The notes beneath the pieces were generated by a model that was not told the origin of the DNA, did not search any database, and saw only the letters and a list, made by a program, of their open reading frames with translations. The position numbers and the translations under genes are program-made. From Kamptonema formosum PCC 6407 (lineage in GTDB: Bacteria > Cyanobacteriota > Cyanobacteriia > Cyanobacteriales > Microcoleaceae), in NCBI RefSeq assembly GCF_000332155.1, contig NZ_KB235903.1, positions 981,565 to 1,045,564 of the forward strand: DNA of 64,000 nucleotides, written 5' to 3'. This document shows, piece by piece, positions 1 through 8,444 of this stretch. The first letter of the stretch is position 1, and each line of letters opens with the position of its first letter.

Positions 1-166
1 CGGCATAGTCGGCGTGCGTGAAATGTACAAATCCCTGGGAACACCAATCGAAGGCGTTGCAGAAGGTGTCCGCGCCATGAAGAATGCAGCTTCTTCCCTG
101 CTGTCTGGCGACGATGCTTCTGAAGCTTCCTCTTACTTTGACTACGTGATCGGTGCGATGCAGTAA
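1..166 (+). CDS. apcA: Allophycocyanin alpha subunit, C-terminal part (5' end outside window)
   Basis: Translation from base 2 gives 54 residues ending in [10 protein letters not shown] and a TAA stop, the characteristic C-terminus of allophycocyanin alpha. ApcA carries a bilin and pairs with ApcB in the phycobilisome core, which passes excitation energy to chlorophyll at the thylakoid surface. The start and the chromophore cysteine lie outside the window. apcB follows 119 bp downstream on the same strand, the usual apcABC order. Confidence 0.93.
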   Translation, partial: GIVGVREMYKSLGTPIEGVAEGVRAMKNAASSLLSGDDASEASSYFDYVIGAMQ

Positions 167-285
167 GGAGCCTGATTTTCGATTTGTGATTGTTGATGGC
201 AAGAGTGCTTTCAAAAATCCCCCATCTAAAATCAAAACATCCTGTCCTCGGACTGATTGAGCCACAATAAGGAAACCAAACAATC

Positions 286-771
286 ATGCAAGACGCAATT
301 ACCGCTGTTATCAATTCCTCTGATGTTCAAGGCAAATACCTCGACAGCAGCGCCCTAGACAAACTTAAGGGTTATTTCTCCTCTGGTGAACTGCGCGTCC
401 GCGCCGCTACTGCGATTAGCTCCAATGCTGCGACAATTGTCAAAGAAGCAGTTGCTAAGTCCCTGCTGTACTCGGACATCACTCGTCCCGGCGGCAATAT
501 GTACACCACTCGCCGCTATGCAGCTTGCATCCGCGATTTGGACTACTACCTGCGTTACGCTACCTATGCGATGTTGGCAGGAGATCCTTCCATTCTCGAT
601 GAGCGCGTGCTCAACGGTTTGAAAGAAACCTACAACTCCTTGGGCGTGCCCATCGGTGCTACCGTGCAAGCGATTCAATCGATGAAGGAAGTCACCGCCG
701 GTCTAGTTGGCGCTGATGCTGGCAAGGAAATGGGCGTTTACTTCGACTATATTAGCTCAGGCTTGAGCTAA
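286..771 (+). CDS. apcB: Allophycocyanin beta subunit
   Basis: 161 aa, full family length. Cys81 in the [15 protein letters not shown] segment is the phycocyanobilin attachment site, and Asn71 in [13 protein letters not shown] is the position methylated in beta-type phycobiliproteins. The protein forms the alpha-beta monomer with ApcA in the phycobilisome core. The ATG is preceded by an AAGGAAACC ribosome-binding sequence. It lies between apcA (119 bp upstream) and apcC (386 bp downstream) and is probably co-transcribed with them. Confidence 0.97.
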   Translation: MQDAITAVINSSDVQGKYLDSSALDKLKGYFSSGELRVRAATAISSNAATIVKEAVAKSLLYSDITRPGGNMYTTRRYAACIRDLDYYLRYATYAMLAGDPSILDERVLNGLKETYNSLGVPIGATVQAIQSMKEVTAGLVGADAGKEMGVYFDYISSGLS

Positions 772-1157
772 GGCTAAGACAAAGGAAGAAGGAGGAAGGA
801 AGAAAAAAGAAGGAAGAATTTAATTTCTTACTCGCCTTTTTTGCCTTTTGACTTTTACTTTTCAATGAGGTCAGGGAAGTTGAGAGTGAGTGCTAGACCG
901 TGACAGGCTGATCTCGATGATTTGATTAGTTTTAATGAGCTGGCTTTGACTCTAAACTCCCTGCCTTCAAACGGTTTTAGATTTTAGATTAGTGAATTGT
1001 CTGAGCTTCTGAAAAATATTTGGAATCTTGGAGTTTATCCCCAATCAAAAATCCAAAATCATAGCATGAAAAATCGAAAATTGATGGACTTTCTGCCTTC
1101 AATCTTTTAAAAAATCATCTAAAGAATTGGTCAACCAACTGAGGAGAAATTTGCACC
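772..1157 (+). other. apcB-apcC intergenic region
   Basis: 386 bp without a convincing gene. It holds a purine-rich stretch of GGAAGAA units just after apcB, A/T-rich low-complexity sequence, and a GAGGAG ribosome-binding sequence 12 bases before the apcC start. In cyanobacteria apcC is often expressed from both the apcAB transcript and its own transcript, so a promoter may lie here; I cannot place it. Confidence 0.4.
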
Positions 1158-1361
1158 ATGAGAATGTTTAAGGTGACTGCTTGCGTTCCCAGCCAAACTC
1201 GCATCCGCACTCAGCGGGAATTGCAAAATACTTACTTTACAAAGTTAGTTCCCTATGACAACTGGTTCCGGGAACAGCAACGGATCATGAAAATGGGCGG
1301 GAAAATTATCAAGGTTCAACTCGCTACTGGTAAACCGGGTGCTAATACAGGTCTGCTGTAA
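1158..1361 (+). CDS. apcC: Phycobilisome core linker polypeptide Lc (7.8 kDa type)
   Basis: 67 aa, starting MRMFKVTACVPSQTRIRTQR, a single CpcD-type linker domain as in all ApcC proteins. It caps allophycocyanin trimers in the phycobilisome core and tunes their absorbance. It is the third gene after apcA and apcB and is followed within 31 bp by a clear terminator hairpin, so it closes the operon. Confidence 0.95.
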   Translation: MRMFKVTACVPSQTRIRTQRELQNTYFTKLVPYDNWFREQQRIMKMGGKIIKVQLATGKPGANTGLL

Positions 1362-1391
1362 AATCTTTGCAGATTCAATAATGTATTGGCA

Positions 1392-1416
1392 AGAGGTCGA
1401 GTTCGGCCTCTTTTTT
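1392..1416 (+). terminator. Rho-independent terminator of the apc operon
   Basis: Stem AGAGGTC / GGCCTCT (7 bp with one G-T pair) around loop GAGTTC, followed by a run of six T. It lies 31 bp after the apcC stop. Confidence 0.8.
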
Positions 1417-1417
1417 A

Positions 1418-1490
1418 TTGTTAGTTGTTAGTTGTTAGTTGTTAGTTGCATTTTCCTCCTTCCTTCTTCCTTCTTCCTTCTTTCTTCGGC
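1418..1490. repeat. TTGTTAG heptamer array and pyrimidine tract
   Basis: About four tandem copies of the heptamer TTGTTAG (1418-1448), then a CTTCCTT-type pyrimidine tract to about 1490. The same heptamer class recurs at 32383, 45190 and in inverted form at 45427, so it belongs to the short tandemly repeated (STRR) families of cyanobacteria. Confidence 0.7.
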
Positions 1491-1512
1491 TATAGTTTTC
1501 ATTCATTTTATG

Positions 1513-1592
1513 AAGTACACCCCAGAAACCGGGTTTCTTGAAAGCTCTCCCCCATAAACTGATTTTGTTTAAGAAACCCGGTTTCTCTGTAC
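1513..1592. repeat. Imperfect inverted repeat with AGAAACCGGGTTTCTT arms
   Basis: Left arm contains AGAAACCGGGTTTCTT (1524-1539) and right arm AAGAAACCCGGTTTCT (1571-1586); the outer flanks AGTACA / TGTACT also pair. Each arm is itself near-palindromic. Related copies lie at about 19182-19252 and 52583-52615, so this is a dispersed repeat family. Confidence 0.75.
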
Positions 1593-1643
1593 TACATTTA
1601 CATGGAATATGCTGTAAGTTATCCTAAATTCTAAATTAATCCT

Positions 1644-2846
1644 ATGGCCTATGACATCCGACGCTTAATTCCCTTTCTTGACCCCTCAGTGCAGGAATGG
1701 TCTGTAGAGGCCCGCGTATTGCGGTGGCTGACTTTCCTCTGGCTATTTGTGGGGTTAGTAGTGCTGTTTTCAGCTTCCTACCCTAGCGCTAATGCTGATT
1801 ATGGAGATGGACTTTATTACTTTAAGCGACAGTTAATCGCAGTAGCAATCGGGTTAGTGGGTTTTAACGTAATTGTACACTCTTCTCTGCGCTACATTTT
1901 GGGGATAGCTCAGTGGGGATTTTTCTTGTTAGTAGGTTTGCTGTTGTTAACATTAGTTCCCGGACTGGGAACTAATGTTAACGGTGCAACTCGCTGGATA
2001 TCTATTGGCCCAGTTCCAATTATTCAACCTTCTGAGTTAATTAAGCCTTTTTTAGTGCTACAAAGTGCGCGCGTTTTCGGTAACTGGTATCGCCTCAATT
2101 ATAAATTCCGCTGGGCTTGGATGGGAATTTTTGGACTGGTATTGTTGGGTATTTTGTTGCAGCCAAATTTGAGTACAACGGCTTTGTGTGGGATGACTTT
2201 GTGGTTGGTAGCAATGGCTGCTGGATTGCCTTATTATCAATTGGGGGCAACGGCTATCGGAGGGCTGTTTTTAGGCGTTCTAAGTATCAGTATTAAAGAA
2301 TATCAGCGCCGCCGAATTATGTCTTTTTTGAATCCTTGGGCAGATCCGATGCAGGATGGTTATCAGTTAATTCAAAGTCTATTGGCGGTTGGTTCTGGTG
2401 GATTTTGGGGTACTGGTTTAGGGATGTCGCAGCAAAAGTTATTTTATCTACCGATTCAGTATAGCGATTTTATTTTTGCTGTTTATGCTGAAGAGTTTGG
2501 CTTGGCAGGGAGTTTGGTACTATTACTTTTTTTGGCGGCTTATGGGACGCTGGCGCTGTTGGTAGCACTGAAGGCTCGTAATATTGAGTATCAATTGGTG
2601 GCGATTGGGGTGATGGTGGTGATGGTGGGTCAATCACTTTTAAATATTGGGGTGGCGACGGGAGTTTTACCGACTACAGGTTTGCCACTACCATTGTTTA
2701 GTTATGGTGGTAGTTCGATGGTGGCAAGTTTGTTGTTAGCGGGCCTATTAATTCGGGTGGCTAGGGAGAGTTCAGAGGCGGAGGTTGTCTCTTTGGATGG
2801 GCGTAGAGATGAAATGAGACGCAAGAGACTAGGGACTAGGGGCTAG
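1644..2846 (+). CDS. ftsW: SEDS-family peptidoglycan glycosyltransferase, FtsW type
   Basis: 400 aa with eight to ten hydrophobic segments, as in FtsW/RodA/SpoVE. Family signatures are QPSELIKPF in the middle and the C-terminal block LPLPLFSYGGSSM. FtsW polymerises septal glycan strands from lipid II together with a class B penicillin-binding protein in the cytoplasmic membrane. FtsW is preferred over RodA because of the sequence style, but the two are hard to separate by eye. The last residues, RLGTRG then TAG, are read from the first units of a GGGGCTA heptamer array, so the native 3' end may have been replaced by repeat sequence. Confidence 0.88.
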   Translation: MAYDIRRLIPFLDPSVQEWSVEARVLRWLTFLWLFVGLVVLFSASYPSANADYGDGLYYFKRQLIAVAIGLVGFNVIVHSSLRYILGIAQWGFFLLVGLLLLTLVPGLGTNVNGATRWISIGPVPIIQPSELIKPFLVLQSARVFGNWYRLNYKFRWAWMGIFGLVLLGILLQPNLSTTALCGMTLWLVAMAAGLPYYQLGATAIGGLFLGVLSISIKEYQRRRIMSFLNPWADPMQDGYQLIQSLLAVGSGGFWGTGLGMSQQKLFYLPIQYSDFIFAVYAEEFGLAGSLVLLLFLAAYGTLALLVALKARNIEYQLVAIGVMVVMVGQSLLNIGVATGVLPTTGLPLPLFSYGGSSMVASLLLAGLLIRVARESSEAEVVSLDGRRDEMRRKRLGTRG

Positions 2847-3055
2847 GGGAATTAGGGGCTAGGGGCTAGGGCTAGGGAAATAAAGGGAAGAGAGAGGTAG
2901 AAGTTAAGAGAAATTAGGAACTTCTTCTTCTCTTGCCCTATTTTCTAGTTCCAAATCCTTATCTTCCCCTAGCCCCTATTTTCTAGTTCCTAACCCCTAT
3001 CTTCCCCTAGCCCCTAGTCTCTAGCCCCTATCTTCCCCTAGTCCCTTTCTTTCCC
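2827..3055. repeat. Inverted GGGGCTA / TAGCCCC heptamer arrays between convergent genes
   Basis: GGGGCTA-type units run rightwards from 2827 to about 2876 and their complement, CCCCTAG units, fills 2965-3050. The two sets can pair across a purine/pyrimidine-rich centre (AAGAGAA... TTCTCTT near 2902-2932). The block sits between the 3' ends of ftsW (+) and the beta-helix gene (-) and may act as a bidirectional transcription barrier. Confidence 0.7.
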
Positions 3056-3057
3056 TA

Positions 3058-4521
3058 TCAACTTGCCCCAGCATTAATTGCAGGACTATCAGCGAGAGGA
3101 GCATAAATTAGTATTCCTGTACCGTTATCTTCAAGGGGGCCCAAATTAGGATCGACTTCCAGAGAACCTGCTGTAGCTTTGCCATTGTTAAAGGTATTCT
3201 CGATCGCAGGCCACTCAATATTCCCGCCACCATCGGCAAAATAGGCCCCTGGTTCCGGGACGAACCCTCGATGATCGGAGGTATTTTGCTTATTCCCCCA
3301 AGGATTTGCAGCCGTATTTGAGGAGATAATCGTGCTAGTAAGGCGAACGTTTTGCCCGCCACGAATGCCACCCGCTTCATATCCTGCTTGGTTGTTAGCC
3401 AAGGTGCAGTTAATAATTTCCGTTGCTTCAGAAGTCGAGATATAAATTGCCCCGCCTACGCCATTGCCTTCTGCGAGTCCTACCAAATTACCCACAAAAG
3501 TGCTATTTGCGATCGCACCTGGAGAAGTTTCTCCTACCCACAAACCACCGCCTTGATCTTCCGCTTGGTTATTAGTGAAAGTGGAGTTAGATATCTGATA
3601 CTCTGCGTTGAAAATCCGCAAACCACCTCCAAGGGAATCTCCCTTACCATCTCTGACTAAGACATTATCTTTAAACAAACACTTGTCAACTGTTACTTTG
3701 TCTGGCGCATATCCTCCTAAGAAAGCCGCGCCACCTTGTCCAGCAGCTTTATTCTGTTCAAAAGTGGTATTCCGAACTATAATTTCACCGCCAGTTCCAT
3801 GCGGGCCTGCGCCATCGGTAAAAATTGCACCTCCATAACCCCTAGTTTCTGAGGCTCCCACCGTTCCGCCGTAGCTGGCATCATTTTCAGTAAATTTGCA
3901 ATTTTCGACTGTTAAAGAACTCAGCAAGCTGTTGATTCCCGCGCCCAAAGTGCCTTTATTTTGATAGAATTCGCAATCTATAAAGGTAGAGAAAGATTCG
4001 CTATGGATGGAGACAGCACCGCCACCTCGTTCTGTTTCCGGGATTAAAGAGCCGTCGTTGTGGCGAAAAATACAGGATTTAGCTGTGAAGTTAGTTCGCC
4101 ACTGGGAGTAAATAGCACCGCCAATTCCTGCGGAGTTACCCTCGAAGGTGCAGTTTTCGATCGCAGTTTGAGAGTCCCCACCAATCAAAATCGCTCCACC
4201 TGCGGAATCTTCAAAATTATCGGGGTCAGTTCCCGACAGTTTCCCCCCAGTGAGGATCAGGTTTTTGAGAGTAAAGTTTGCACTATCACTAATGCGAAAA
4301 ATTCTGCTATCTCCCGAACTTTTAACTGTTAATTTGGGAGCATTTGCGCCGTCGATGGTCAAGTTTTTATCGATGGTAAGTTGACCATTGGTCAACAAAA
4401 TCACCTGGTTTGCTAAGGTAGAATCGAAGGTAATGGTATCTCCAGCCGTTGCGGAGGCGATCGCGTTTCTCAGAGAGTCAGGACTCCCATCGCTAGTATT
4501 CTTAACAACAATTTCTGTCAT
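3058..4521 (-). CDS. Right-handed parallel beta-helix repeat protein, probably truncated
   Basis: 487 aa made of repeated short strands typical of pectin-lyase-like beta-helices: many NCTFEGN, NSTFTNN and GGAIY units. The N-terminus (SLRNAIASATAGDTITFD) matches the start of CSLREA/Pmp-like adhesin domains. No signal peptide is visible, so it is either an internal part of a larger exported protein or secreted by another route. The sequence ends at SPAINAGAS, a motif that in such proteins is normally followed by a short DxRG-type end and further domains; here the stop lies directly at the edge of the heptamer block. Function unknown; surface or matrix protein is the likely class. Confidence 0.7.
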   Translation of the reverse strand: MTEIVVKNTSDGSPDSLRNAIASATAGDTITFDSTLANQVILLTNGQLTIDKNLTIDGANAPKLTVKSSGDSRIFRISDSANFTLKNLILTGGKLSGTDPDNFEDSAGGAILIGGDSQTAIENCTFEGNSAGIGGAIYSQWRTNFTAKSCIFRHNDGSLIPETERGGGAVSIHSESFSTFIDCEFYQNKGTLGAGINSLLSSLTVENCKFTENDASYGGTVGASETRGYGGAIFTDGAGPHGTGGEIIVRNTTFEQNKAAGQGGAAFLGGYAPDKVTVDKCLFKDNVLVRDGKGDSLGGGLRIFNAEYQISNSTFTNNQAEDQGGGLWVGETSPGAIANSTFVGNLVGLAEGNGVGGAIYISTSEATEIINCTLANNQAGYEAGGIRGGQNVRLTSTIISSNTAANPWGNKQNTSDHRGFVPEPGAYFADGGGNIEWPAIENTFNNGKATAGSLEVDPNLGPLEDNGTGILIYAPLADSPAINAGAS

Positions 4522-4563
4522 AGATGCTACTGATTGTGTTTTCGACTATTAGAATCACCCTTA

Positions 4564-4925
4564 ACAGTTATAGCAAGTAACCGCTTTCGTCTGTTAGGAC
4601 ACTCGCTCATATAGCAACCGCCAGGGCGGTTAGGGGCTAGGGGCTAGGGGCTAGGGACTAGGGAAAGAAGGGGAAGAAGGGAATAGAATCAGCGAGTTTG
4701 GTAGAAGTCAGAACGTCCTAACCGACGAAAGCGGTTGCTTACTTGTCATTGCGAGCGAAGCGAAGCAATCGCAGAGACTAGGCGATTGCTTCGCTTCGCT
4801 CGCAATGACAGATGGTAAGTAATTTGCCGGACACGATATCATTGCTGGAACTGGCTGATTCTATTCCTTTCTTCCTTTCTTCCCTTCTTCCCTAGCCCCT
4901 AGCCCCTAGCCCCTAGCCCCTAGCC
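4564..4925. repeat. Nested inverted-repeat complex: heptamers, purine tracts and a REP palindrome
   Basis: Three nested levels are visible. The outer arms are 4629-4692 (GGGGCTA heptamers, GGGAAGAAGGG, AATAGAATCAGC) and 4853-4925 (its complement in reverse order). An AACCGCTTTCGTC arm (4577-4589) pairs with GACGAAAGCGGTT (near 4720-4733). In the centre is a 28-bp-arm palindrome at 4745-4809. The whole 390-bp intergenic space upstream of the beta-helix gene is occupied by this structure. Confidence 0.75.
4745..4809. repeat. REP-like palindrome, 28-bp arms
   Basis: Arms 4745-4772 and 4782-4809 are exact reverse complements, beginning GTCATTGCGAGCGAAGC, around the 9-nt loop AGAGACTAG. The same arm recurs as a perfect 64-bp palindrome at 30244-30307 and as half-copies at 26182-26210 and 58753-58778. 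Confidence 0.9.
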
Positions 4926-6973
4926 CCTAGCCCCTGTTCTGGAAATTTAGGTTGCTTATTGCTCTTCTCAATAGGAGGTTCGGATTCTACAGGAGGAGAA
5001 TTCAGAGATTCTTGCCACACTTCGATTTGCGCTCGCGCTTCTTCATAAATGCGAGTACCGGAGGGAATTTTCCTCAGAATCGCGATCGCACCCGGCAAAT
5101 CGGATGCAGATTCTTCCTGCGCGATCGCGAAAATTCTCTGACTCCAATCATTAATCGCCTCGTCAGCTTCCGATCGCAACCCGCTAGACTCCGGTACCTG
5201 ATTGGCTAGCAAAATCGCCGTTTCCAAAGCATCAGCAGTACCAGGTTCAGCCGCCTGACGAGCATTTTGCAAGCCATCCTTTGCCTGTAACTGAGATTCC
5301 CAGTTGCGGATATTCGATCGCGCTTCATCGTAGAGTGTCCGTCCCGGTTGAATCTTGCTAGCCGCCGCGATCGCAGCTAATAAATTACCATCATTAGCTA
5401 ACTGCTGCGCCCGATCTAAATAAGGCCGATCTCGAAACTGCTGGCTTTGATCTCCCCAAGTTTTAATTTTATCCTGAGCTTGCTGGTAGAGCGCCCGCCC
5501 AACGCCAATTTTCCTGGCTTCAACAATGGCAGCTTCCAGAGAATTAGCATCCCCCAGAGTCGCGATTTGGTCGGCCCTTTCTAGAATTGGAGTGTCCTCC
5601 ATCAACTCAACTTGGCGAGTCCAGGTTGCGATTTCCTTCTGCGCTTCTGGCCCTCGCGGATTTCCCGCAGGAATTGTCTGTAATTGCGCGATCGCCACCT
5701 TGAGATCGTTCGCGCCTCCCTTTGCAGCTACCTGGCGTGCGGCTTCCAGGGTTTTCACATCCGCAATTTCTTGTTGCCAATTGCTAATAAATTCTTGGGC
5801 GTTATTGTAAAGTGGGCGGTTAGATTTAATCTTTTTAGCAGCTTTGATCGCATTCTCCAAACCCGCGATCGTCCCTCCTTGAGTCTGAGAAGCAGCGCTA
5901 GCTAACTCTCTAAAATCTTTGACTTCTTCTTTTAAATTGGCGCTTTCCGGAATTTTATTCACAATGTCGATCGCGCCTTGCCATTGTCCGGTTTTCAACT
6001 GCGCTTCTGCTAATTCCATAATCTTTTTACCAAATTCCGCGATCGCCTTTTGAGCGGCCTGGTAGATGTAGCTTTCAGGAGCGATCGCACCAGCTAACTG
6101 AATTGCCGCAAACAGATTGTCTACCCCTCCAGCCTCCGCCGTACTTCGAGCTTTTGCCAACTTGTTACCATCTGCACGGGAAGTCTGAATTGCCTTAGTA
6201 ATTTCCTCGTATCTAGCGGTTTCCCAGTAAGTATTGCCGATATCCAGCAGCAGAGTTGCTTGTCGAAACGCTTGATTCCAGTCTTCCTTGCGAAGATAAT
6301 CTTCTGCGGCTTGATAGATTTTTTCTGCATCATCCCATATTAACTGCCACTGCTGGATTTGCTTTTCCACTTGCGGGTAAGCGGGAACATCGCTAGGGAC
6401 TTTCCGAGCGATCGCGATCGCTTCTCCCAGATTACCCGCTTGGAAAGCAGCATCGCCCAACTTCAGAATATCTTCCGACCAGTTTTCAATCTGACGATTA
6501 ATTGCAGTCCGCAGGGGGTGATCCTTGGGTAGAGCATTAACCAAGTCAATCGCCGCCAGCAAGTCGTCCACAGTCTGCTTCTGGGCCGTCACCTCAGCGC
6601 AATAGAGACGATCCGAAGCTGAAGCCGTTGGCCAAAAAATGCTCAGGCAATTTGGTTGAGCCGCCAGACGGAACAGAGATGCGATCGCGATCAAAGCCAC
6701 CCCGCCAGGGAGGGCGACAATTACCACCACCCAAAACGGCCATTTCGTCGGCCATCGCCGCCAACTTTGCCAGAACTTAGGCCCAAGAGACGGGGGTTTT
6801 GGTTGCGGCGGTTCTGGTTCTTCCTGAGTTCCCAAGCGCAGAGCGAGGGCTTTTCGCCGCTGTGCGCGGGTTTGTCGCCCTGACTCACCCCCCCCATCGG
6901 GTTGAGAGTTTTCCCTAGCTTCTAAAGGCTCTGAGGCTGACCATAGGCCCGGTATTTCCCGCTCTTCACTCAT
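4913..6973 (-). CDS. Large helical-repeat protein with one membrane segment, function unknown
   Basis: 686 aa from the ATG at 6973 (a longer reading frame upstream would need a TTG start). The N-terminal about 80 residues are polar and basic. One membrane helix follows (WPFWVVVIVALPGGVALIAI), then about 550 residues of repeated alpha-helical units with recurring A-A-x-x-I-P-x-x-x-x-x-Y and I-x-x-W signatures, resembling TPR-like solenoids. Orientation suggests a large extracytoplasmic or thylakoid-side helical domain. The last residues, QGLGARG then TAG, are read out of a GGGGCTA heptamer array. Cyanobacterial homologues are often labelled vaguely as chromosome-segregation-like; I see no ATPase motif. 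Confidence 0.65.
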   Translation of the reverse strand: MSEEREIPGLWSASEPLEARENSQPDGGGESGRQTRAQRRKALALRLGTQEEPEPPQPKPPSLGPKFWQSWRRWPTKWPFWVVVIVALPGGVALIAIASLFRLAAQPNCLSIFWPTASASDRLYCAEVTAQKQTVDDLLAAIDLVNALPKDHPLRTAINRQIENWSEDILKLGDAAFQAGNLGEAIAIARKVPSDVPAYPQVEKQIQQWQLIWDDAEKIYQAAEDYLRKEDWNQAFRQATLLLDIGNTYWETARYEEITKAIQTSRADGNKLAKARSTAEAGGVDNLFAAIQLAGAIAPESYIYQAAQKAIAEFGKKIMELAEAQLKTGQWQGAIDIVNKIPESANLKEEVKDFRELASAASQTQGGTIAGLENAIKAAKKIKSNRPLYNNAQEFISNWQQEIADVKTLEAARQVAAKGGANDLKVAIAQLQTIPAGNPRGPEAQKEIATWTRQVELMEDTPILERADQIATLGDANSLEAAIVEARKIGVGRALYQQAQDKIKTWGDQSQQFRDRPYLDRAQQLANDGNLLAAIAAASKIQPGRTLYDEARSNIRNWESQLQAKDGLQNARQAAEPGTADALETAILLANQVPESSGLRSEADEAINDWSQRIFAIAQEESASDLPGAIAILRKIPSGTRIYEEARAQIEVWQESLNSPPVESEPPIEKSNKQPKFPEQGLGARG

Positions 6974-7066
6974 AATCACCACCACAAACAGCAATCTAGC
7001 AGCTTTGACCGTTTCACAACTGCAATGGTTGCTATCGTACTCCCCAACTCCAAAAAATCCAAATTT

Positions 7067-7112
7067 GTTAACAGTTAACAGTTAACGGTTAACCGTTAAC
7101 CGTTAACTGTTT
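7067..7112. repeat. TTAACAG / TTAACGG palindromic heptamer array
   Basis: Six heptamer-like units (GTTAACAGTTAACAG then GGTTAACCGTTAACCG) form a nearly perfect palindrome between the stop of hslO and the start of the next gene. It may act as a terminator or attenuator between these two co-oriented genes. The same unit type recurs upstream of iscB at 61165-61219. Confidence 0.75.
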
Positions 7113-8010
7113 AAGATTGGGCTTGTGCTTGCAAATCATCGATCAGTTCGGCTAGATGATCGCTGCTGGCTTTGTAAACCTCGCCGCAGAAGTGACAAGT
7201 CGCTTCTGCACCATCATCCTTTTCAATCATGTCTTGAAGTTCGGCTTCGCCTAACATTTTTAAGGCTCCTAAAACGCGATCGAAGGAACAGCCACAGTGA
7301 AAGCGTAGCATCTGAACCTCTGGCAAGATTTCCAGACCCATATCTCCGAGTAGTTCCTCAAACATCTGCTCTAATGTTTTACCAGAGCGTAACAGAGGCG
7401 TAAAACCGGATAGTGAAGCTACTCTAGATTCCAGCTTTTCCACCAACTCATCATCAGTAGCAGCTTTGGGCATAATTTGTAACATGAGGCCGCCAGAAGC
7501 TTGTACGCCTTCAGCGCCAACAAATACTCCCAAAACTAAAGCTGAAGGCGTTTGTTCCGATGTGGCCAGGTAATGGCTGATGTCGTCCCCGATTTCCCCA
7601 GAAACAAGTTCTACGGTACTGGAGTAAGGATAGCCATAGCCGACATCTCGCACGACGTAGAGGTAGCCTTCGCCGATTGCGCCGCCGACATCGAGTTTAC
7701 CAAGCGCATTTGGCGGAAGTTCGATTTTGGGGTTATCTACATAGCCGCGCACGGTTCCGTCTGTGCCAGCATCAACCATCAACCCGCCCAAGGGGCCATC
7801 CCCTCTAATGCGAATATTGACTCTGGATTGCTGTGTTTTCATATTAGAGGCCAATAGCAGCCCCGCTGACATAGTGCGGCCGAGGGCGGCGGTGGCGACG
7901 TAGGAGAGTTGGTGTCGCCGTCTAGCTTCTTCCGTGAGGCGGGTGGTGATTACGCCTACAGCCCGAATTCCGCCCTCTGCGGCTGTAGCGCGAATTAATT
8001 GATCGGCCAT
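7111..8010 (-). CDS. hslO: Redox-regulated holdase chaperone Hsp33
   Basis: 299 aa from ATG at 8010 (MADQLIRATAAEG); an upstream TTG would add seven residues and is less likely. The C-terminal zinc-binding module is present as CGC and CHFC separated by about 30 residues, the CxC/CxxC pattern whose oxidation switches Hsp33 on. It binds unfolding proteins in the cytoplasm during oxidative stress. A palindromic heptamer array follows the stop directly. Confidence 0.96.
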   Translation of the reverse strand: MADQLIRATAAEGGIRAVGVITTRLTEEARRRHQLSYVATAALGRTMSAGLLLASNMKTQQSRVNIRIRGDGPLGGLMVDAGTDGTVRGYVDNPKIELPPNALGKLDVGGAIGEGYLYVVRDVGYGYPYSSTVELVSGEIGDDISHYLATSEQTPSALVLGVFVGAEGVQASGGLMLQIMPKAATDDELVEKLESRVASLSGFTPLLRSGKTLEQMFEELLGDMGLEILPEVQMLRFHCGCSFDRVLGALKMLGEAELQDMIEKDDGAEATCHFCGEVYKASSDHLAELIDDLQAQAQS

Positions 8011-8102
8011 GAACCTTACATTTCTTAACAACTTCCACTTTCTTTATTCTAGCGGCGTTCTACTTCGCCTAAAATCTATAGCGTAATTTCACACAACTAG
8101 AC

Positions 8103-8444
8103 ATGGCAAAACTGCCCATAGAAATTGCCGAAACCATTTGGAGCCTAAAACGGCAACTATTGCATATTATTGAAAATGCTACAGAAGCCGAATATACTCT
8201 TTTTGAGCAATTTGGAGAAACCGACAGAACAATTGACTATTTAGATCAGCTAAAAAATGTAGCACAGCAAGCCGATGAGCGGTTTTCCCAGTTTTCCATA
8301 TTGCAACGACGCTTGGCTAATGCAGTACCCACAGCAACTCCTGATATGCTAAGGTTAGTAACAGAAGTTATTGCTTATACCCAGGCTAGACTTCCCGCAT
8401 GGGAACGCAGCATTGAAGAAATTAAGATTGAGTGGAGATTATGA
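8103..8444 (+). CDS. Small helical protein A1 of a duplicated two-gene unit
   Basis: 113 aa, almost entirely predicted helix, starting MAKLPIEIAETIWSLKRQLL. I do not recognise a named family. The 114-aa protein encoded at 25694-26038 has the same length and the shared anchors MAKLP, RQLL, FGET or YGET, LDQL or LDEL and a tail ending in a Trp-containing IEEIKIEW / VQEIKRNW motif. The next gene starts in an ATGA overlap with this stop codon, so the two are translationally coupled. No membrane segment or catalytic motif is visible. Confidence 0.75.
   Translation: MAKLPIEIAETIWSLKRQLLHIIENATEAEYTLFEQFGETDRTIDYLDQLKNVAQQADERFSQFSILQRRLANAVPTATPDMLRLVTEVIAYTQARLPAWERSIEEIKIEWRL

Noticed and set aside
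3352-3838. Plus-strand frames opposite the beta-helix gene
   Set aside because: They depend on the repeated codons of the real minus-strand gene.
6974-6994. Upstream TTG start adding a hydrophobic MLFVVVI to the 686-aa protein
   Set aside because: The stretch is short, has no ribosome-binding sequence, and an ATG follows seven codons later.
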